64,000 nucleotides of DNA from Montifringilla adamsi (taxonomy: Eukaryota; Chordata; Aves; Passeriformes; Passeridae). Of the stretch, positions 59,061-64,000 are shown one piece after another. A program made the position numbers and the translations under genes. Position 1 is the stretch's first letter, and the number at the start of each line of letters is the position of its first letter. Below the pieces are notes generated by a model that was given only the letters and a program-made list of their open reading frames with translations, made no database searches and had not been told where the DNA came from. The stretch is from the NCBI GenBank assembly GCA_017590115.1, contig JAGGNK010011225.1, forward strand, positions 869,387 through 933,386, read 5' to 3'.

Positions 59061-62000
59061 TCAGGAAACATATTTTTGTCACAGATCACCAATACTTGTC
59101 TAGAACAAAATTGACATCAGACTATTGATGAAAATTAAGCTATGCAGTCCTCTGCCAAATTATTTTCTGCTGTAACTATTGTGCTGATATGAGCCTGTCT
59201 ATTGCTAAGCTAAAAGGTGGGCATTGATGTTGGCAGTTTGTTAAATAACAGTATAAAGTGAGCTGACCTTCAGCTCATCTGCTGGAAAGCCTACTTTTCC
59301 ATAAGAGATTTAATGGAAATAAATCTCTGGAAATACTCCTATGGACCTACTGCGCAATTATTATGTGTGGAGGCACCCTTGAAACTTGATTTTTCAAACT
59401 CCCCCCTTGGTGGCTCTTGAGTGATTGTTTTAAATAGGTATGATAAACTTTTTTTTTTTTTTTTTTACCTGTGATAGGCTTGAATGTGCTAACTTTTAGC
59501 TCTTAATTCTATGAAGGATCTGGTGGCATTCTCAATTAAGGCTGTGTAGTAAGTGGACCTGTGGGTGAGGGTTGTCTAGTTTCTTTGATCAGCTTGCATT
59601 TATTATCTCATGTCAAACTACTCAATTCACCCCAGGTTGCTCATGTTTCTTTTCTTTTTATTGGCCTACTTGCTATCTTTAGCTTGAAAGGTTCATAGGA
59701 ATTTAGGCTGTTATGAGTTTGTGTAGCAAGACAAAAAATTTGCTTGTATCAACTGTGAAGGATTAGTTTAATATAAACAATAAAAATAATAACTAGACAA
59801 TTACCTTGCTACAAATTCCTTTATCTCTGAATATGGTTTGTGTACACTATTACTGCATTTTTGTAGTCTTAGCATGTTCGTTGCCTGTATTGTTATATGT
59901 GAGTTTTTAATTTTTCTTTTTTTATGCATGAAAAGTGAGACAGAAAAGAGAGCTTCTGTAAATGCATCTGTCTCCCTGTAATTTGATCACCAGACTATAC
60001 ATTTTAAGCAAATTTACAACAGTTTTATAATTTCAGTTTTTCTCCCCTTTAAGCCAGAGAGTGCTAGCAACAATTGTCCTGCTATAAATGTTAGGTGTGC
60101 ATAATGATTTAAACATGAGCCAAAATTCTGTATATAAACATTTCTGGTTGATATGAAAAACAAGAGAGATTATAAAAATAAGTGGTTTTGTATCTTCTAT
60201 GCATGCATAGCACATAATTTTTCCATTGGTCAGTTGAGTGCAGGCTCATCTACGTCTAATTTAAGGCATATGAATGAAAATAAAGTGACGAATATTTTCC
60301 TTAGAAAGCTGTCTGGAGGCACCATGACACTACGTGGATGATATGCTTCCCCCTGAGTGCGCCTACTCTGCTGCTGAAGTGGCCATAGGTGTCCCTGAAC
60401 CAGGCTAAATATTATTGTTTAGTTCCTGTGGCCAAGTCTGTGTCTCTGCCAGGTTCATCCATTCCTGTAAATACAGTGGGCAAACATCTGAGTGAACCTC
60501 CAGGATAAGTTGATAATGTACAGAAAAAGGAAGTACTATTAATCTGACTTAACTGTCATAAAATCAACAGTAGAAACATGACAATTTTAAGATGAGAAAC
60601 TGTTGCAGCAGCAGGTAAATACTTGCAGTTAATCCTCTAATGGACAATATGACAGGAAAACTACGTAAAGGCCTTGTCTGTGTAGTCTCTGTGCTAACCA
60701 AATTCCACATCTCATGTTTTATAACTATACCACAAGTAACACTCCAGCACTGTTGTTCATCTGAAATGTAGAGAGTCACTGGAGATTTATCTTTATTTCC
60801 AGCCTGACATTTAAATGTTGTTAGGTATTTTTCCAAGCCTTTTCTGGTTTCTAGGTGCTCAAAACTGTTTATTTCAGTATGTGTGTGCAACTATATAGAT
60901 GTATTTGTTGGTTATGCTGACATTTTAGAAAATAGTATCTACTTTTCTTTTTCTTTTTTTTTTTTAATTGTGGTTTTTTTTCCCCTTACTGCTTTATACT
61001 AAAAGATATTATTAATGCTTCATTAATCAACTGTTCAAAGTGTGATTGCTTCTGAATAGCTCTCAAAAGCTGGCTTTTTACCACTTACTTTCATTAGTGC
61101 TTAATTAACAGAGGAGATGAAAACTAAAATCTTCAGCCCCCTCAAGAATGAGATATTGCTTTTCAAAAGAGGTATTCAGAAGAGGTCTGTGTTTTGCAAA
61201 TTATTGCAAAATGCTGTAAATTTAGACCAACATTTTCTGTACTGACTAGAAATATCCCTCCTTTGTGACAAGAGGAGAAGTGGTAATATTGGGCCATCAC
61301 CTTAAACTGTAATATATAACTTTGCTGGATGCATAAGAAACAGTAAATGTCTGAGAAAACATTCCTAGATTTGGAAGCAAGAAGTACCACATTAAAATAT
61401 TCTCTCTGTTCCCAGTCTTCTCAGCTAACATAGTACTGATCTACTCTGGTCTGCCTAATACAGTGATAGAAAAGGATGAAAATATTTATAGTGCAAAAGA
61501 AGCTTGGGAATGAAACAGCTTCCTGAGCATCTTGCTTTGTTGGTGCTGTTTGTTGGCAGGTAGCTCAAGAGAGCCAGCTTTGCATGAAAAATAACAAATA
61601 ACAAACATCATATTATGGTTCCCCTTATTCGTCTTCTCTTTCACTACAACTCAGTGTTTGACACCTCACCTGACTTCCTATAATAGAATTAAAGGAATTT
61701 AAGTCAAAAACAAATACATAAGATGCATGTCCTATGAAGGAATTGGCTCTTCATGATTTAAAAGGATTAGGATTTGATTTCCTACTTCAGGATTATTTAT
61801 TATTTTAGAGCCTGATCCAAATTTGGTCAGTACCATGGACATGTGCTTATCCAACTAAGAGACTGGACTTAGTTGCATATAAAAGAAGAGATGATTTCAA
61901 TGTTCCCTGGCAACAAAAAATGTTACAGATTGAAGTGACATTAAGTAACAGCCTAAGGTAATAAAGAAAACCATAAGTACTGTATTCTAAAATATTACCA

Positions 62001-62699
62001 GACATTAGAATATGCGTGTGTGTTTAGGACTGACTTTCTTGTTTCAGGCATTCAGGAAAATATTCGCTCAAGTTTCAAATACTTGAACCTTTGCTTATGG
62101 GTGCAAATTAAGGAGCATCCTTAAATGTGACTCTTTATCACATTTTATGAGAATGTGTTTTGACTTTTTCTACTCCTCTGTAGGTGCATATACAGATATG
62201 TTACTTTCCCTTTCCTATACTTTCCTAAAGTTTACTTTATTAGCAAGTTCTACACCAGGATGCTGGTAGTCTACGATATTTTTTGTCTTGTTCTGGTTGC
62301 CATTATTTGATATGTTCTTGCTTTAGATATGCATTTAAACAGGAATGTATGTGAGAGACTGAAAGGTATCAGACCATAATAAAATTTTTAATAAACATAC
62401 AATAGCCTGACTACAAATAACTCCATCACATTTTAGGAGGAAGTTCAATATTATGCTTTAACTTATCTAAAAACTTCAGAGCTGGTTAGGGCCTCAGATC
62501 ACTAAATCTGTACATGTTTATCTTCCTTGAAAGCTGTGATGATTAGTTGTGAAAACACATTCAAAGTTTTAGCCTGAAATTTGGAAGAGCTTATTCTTCA
62601 AAGGTAGCCTGGCACATGCATTAGCTGTGTTCATGGGTATGTGTGGCCTGCCCTGGTGTTCTGTTCTGTGGGCATTTTTGATCTAAGAAACAAGAAATC

Positions 62700-63472
62700 C
62701 CCAGGCCAGGGTACTTGATGACAGATGAGGGAAATGGGCTGACAGGAACTCCATGAGGTTCATCAAGAAGTGTCAAGTCCTGCACGTGTGGAGGAGCAAC
62801 CCTGAGCACCCAGTTTTGCAGACAAGGCCCTGGGGGCCTTAGTGGACACTGGGTGGACAAGAGCCAGCAGTGTGTCCTTGCTGCAAAGGTGGCTGATGAT
62901 ATTCTGGGCTGCCACTGGCAAAGCACTGGCAGCAGGTGAAGGAAGCTGATCCCTCCACTGTGTGTAGCTCTGGTGAGTCCACACCTGGAGTGTGCTGGAT
63001 TCAGTTTTGGATGCTCCAGTGCAAAAGAGACGTGGACATATTAGAGGTACAGAGAAGGTCCACAAAGATAAGGAGATAGAGGATCTTACATATGAGGAAA
63101 GGTTGAGAAAACTGGGACTGTTCAGCTTGGAGAAGAGAAGGCTCAGGGGAATCTTGTCAGCAGACACAAATTCCTGAAAGGAGGATGCAAGGAGGACAGA
63201 GCCAGGTTTTTTTCAGTGGTACTCAGTGACAGGACCAGAGGTAAGGACACAAACTGAAACATGGCATGTTCCATCCAAACCTCAGAAAATACTTTTTCAC
63301 TTTGAGGATGATTGAGCACTGGCACAGGCTTGGGGCTGTTATGAAGAGTCTGTCCTTGGAGATATATTCCAAAGCCATTTGGACGTGGTCTCAAGACATT
63401 GGCTCTAGGTGACTGTGCTTGAGCAGGAGCATGGAGCACATGACCCAGCTTCAACCCATCTGTGATTTCATA
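62700..63472 (+). mobile_element. CR1 LINE 3' portion, ~770 bp, + orientation
   Basis: Sense CR1: ACTCCATGAGGTTCATCAAG, AAGTCCTGCACGTGTGGAGG, GGACACTGGGTGGACAAGAG, CTTGGAGAAGAGAAGGCTCA, CAGTGACAGGACCAGAGG, ending CATCTGTGATTTCAT. A 61-codon + frame (62992-63177) still reads Y-E-E-R-L-R-K-L-G-L-F-S-L-E-K-R-R-L-R-G, the hallmark C-terminal ORF2 motif. Frameshifts elsewhere make it inactive. The - strand frames are shadows. Confidence 0.95.
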
Positions 63473-64000
63473 AAGGTTCTTGTAGAAGGGATTTGCTGTT
63501 TCTTCTTGAGAGACTAGTTGCCTTTTTATAAATTCTTCAGTCTGACTTATGGTGCTATGGATCAGATGCTTTTTGTGACCTTCTGGTGTGATTTTTCTTT
63601 CCTGAAATTTTTATGATTTAAGGCTGCATAGCTGTTGGAAATGATTGGCATGCATAAGGCAACCATATGTCATGGTTGTAGAAGAAAAAATGCTTTTAAA
63701 GTCACTGGAAGTCAGGTGACATAGCAGACTTAGACTAGTCCTTTTTCATTCTAAATTACTTGAGCATATTTTTCTCTACTTAATTGATACTGGGAGGTTT
63801 TATGGAAAATTTAATCAGTCAGGCTTTGCCAGTTCTCAAAAACAACCCTATGGAACACTATTTATGTGATATTAAACCACTAGGAGTTACTGGAAAGGCT
63901 AATTAAAGCAGAGTTATTTGCTAGTTTAAAGCTGTATTGCATTTCCATATTTCATCCATGTCTGAGTTTTTAAATATATGTATGGAGGAACATCAAAACA
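63473..64000. other. No feature seen
   Basis: AT-rich unique sequence to the window edge. Confidence 0.5.

Larger units (their letters stand above)
56946..62699. other. AT-rich sequence, no firmly supported gene
   Basis: Holds the candidate - strand exon at 58134, the GC-richer block at 58575-59060, and T runs at 59450-59466 and 60953-60966. A - strand frame at 60564-60890 (108 codons) is rather protein-like but has no clear splice pair. Nothing else. Confidence 0.4.

Noticed and set aside
60564..60890. 108-codon - strand frame
   Set aside because: Partly protein-like, but splice signals do not bound one consistent frame.
62621..63454. - strand frames of 101-134 codons
   Set aside because: Antisense to the CR1 at 62700-63472.
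1..64000. Prokaryotic genes, CRISPR arrays, phage or defence systems
   Set aside because: No ribosome-binding sites, operon-like packing, long frames or spaced repeats; repeat content is avian.

Overview
The window is vertebrate nuclear DNA, almost certainly from a bird and probably a songbird. It is AT-rich, has no long open frames, and carries chicken-repeat-1 (CR1) LINE fragments on both strands, several avian ERVL-type long terminal repeats (LTRs) with no internal viral genes, and a SINE with a tRNA-Ile-like head and a CR1-like tail, as in zebra finch TguSINE1. No prokaryotic gene, operon, CRISPR array or complete structural RNA gene was seen. Most of the 64 kb reads as intron or intergenic sequence.

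Three places look protein-coding when splice signals are read together with frame. (1) On the + strand, putative exons at about 3947-3998, 4208-4250 and 4830-5018 join in compatible phase. They can join a putative terminal exon at 16236-16432, which encodes an 11-residue-periodic helix, ends in TGA and is followed by an AATAAA at 16756 inside a near-perfect hairpin. Two weaker upstream blocks, 3162-3248 and 3569-3591, also fit the phase chain. I do not recognise the protein. (2) On the - strand, 31278-31674 is a ~397-base open block ending at a good splice donor (CA|GTAAGT), product unrecognised. (3) On the - strand, 50781-51091 encodes about 103 residues to a TAA. About 400 bases further on come an ATTAAA and a 36-base A tract (T on the + strand), so it is either a terminal exon or a polyadenylated retrocopy, which would be rare in a bird.

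Layout: 1-5.1 kb, candidate exons; 7.3-8.3 kb, LTR-like block; 16.2-16.8 kb, terminal exon and hairpin; 17.5 kb, 42-bp tandem duplication; 22.76-23.27 kb, ERVL-type LTR; 29.7 kb, CR1 tail; 31.3-31.7 kb, - strand coding block; 32.2-33.7 kb, LTR piece abutting a long CR1 with a hairpin insert; 35.9-36.7 kb, LTR plus CR1; 38.85 kb, SINE; 45.1-46.0 and 46.7 kb, CR1 pieces; 50.3-51.1 kb, coding block or retrocopy; 56.3-56.9 kb, LTR; 62.7-63.5 kb, CR1.

The exon calls come from reading splice consensus, phase and translated character by eye. They were not tested by alignment or transcript data.
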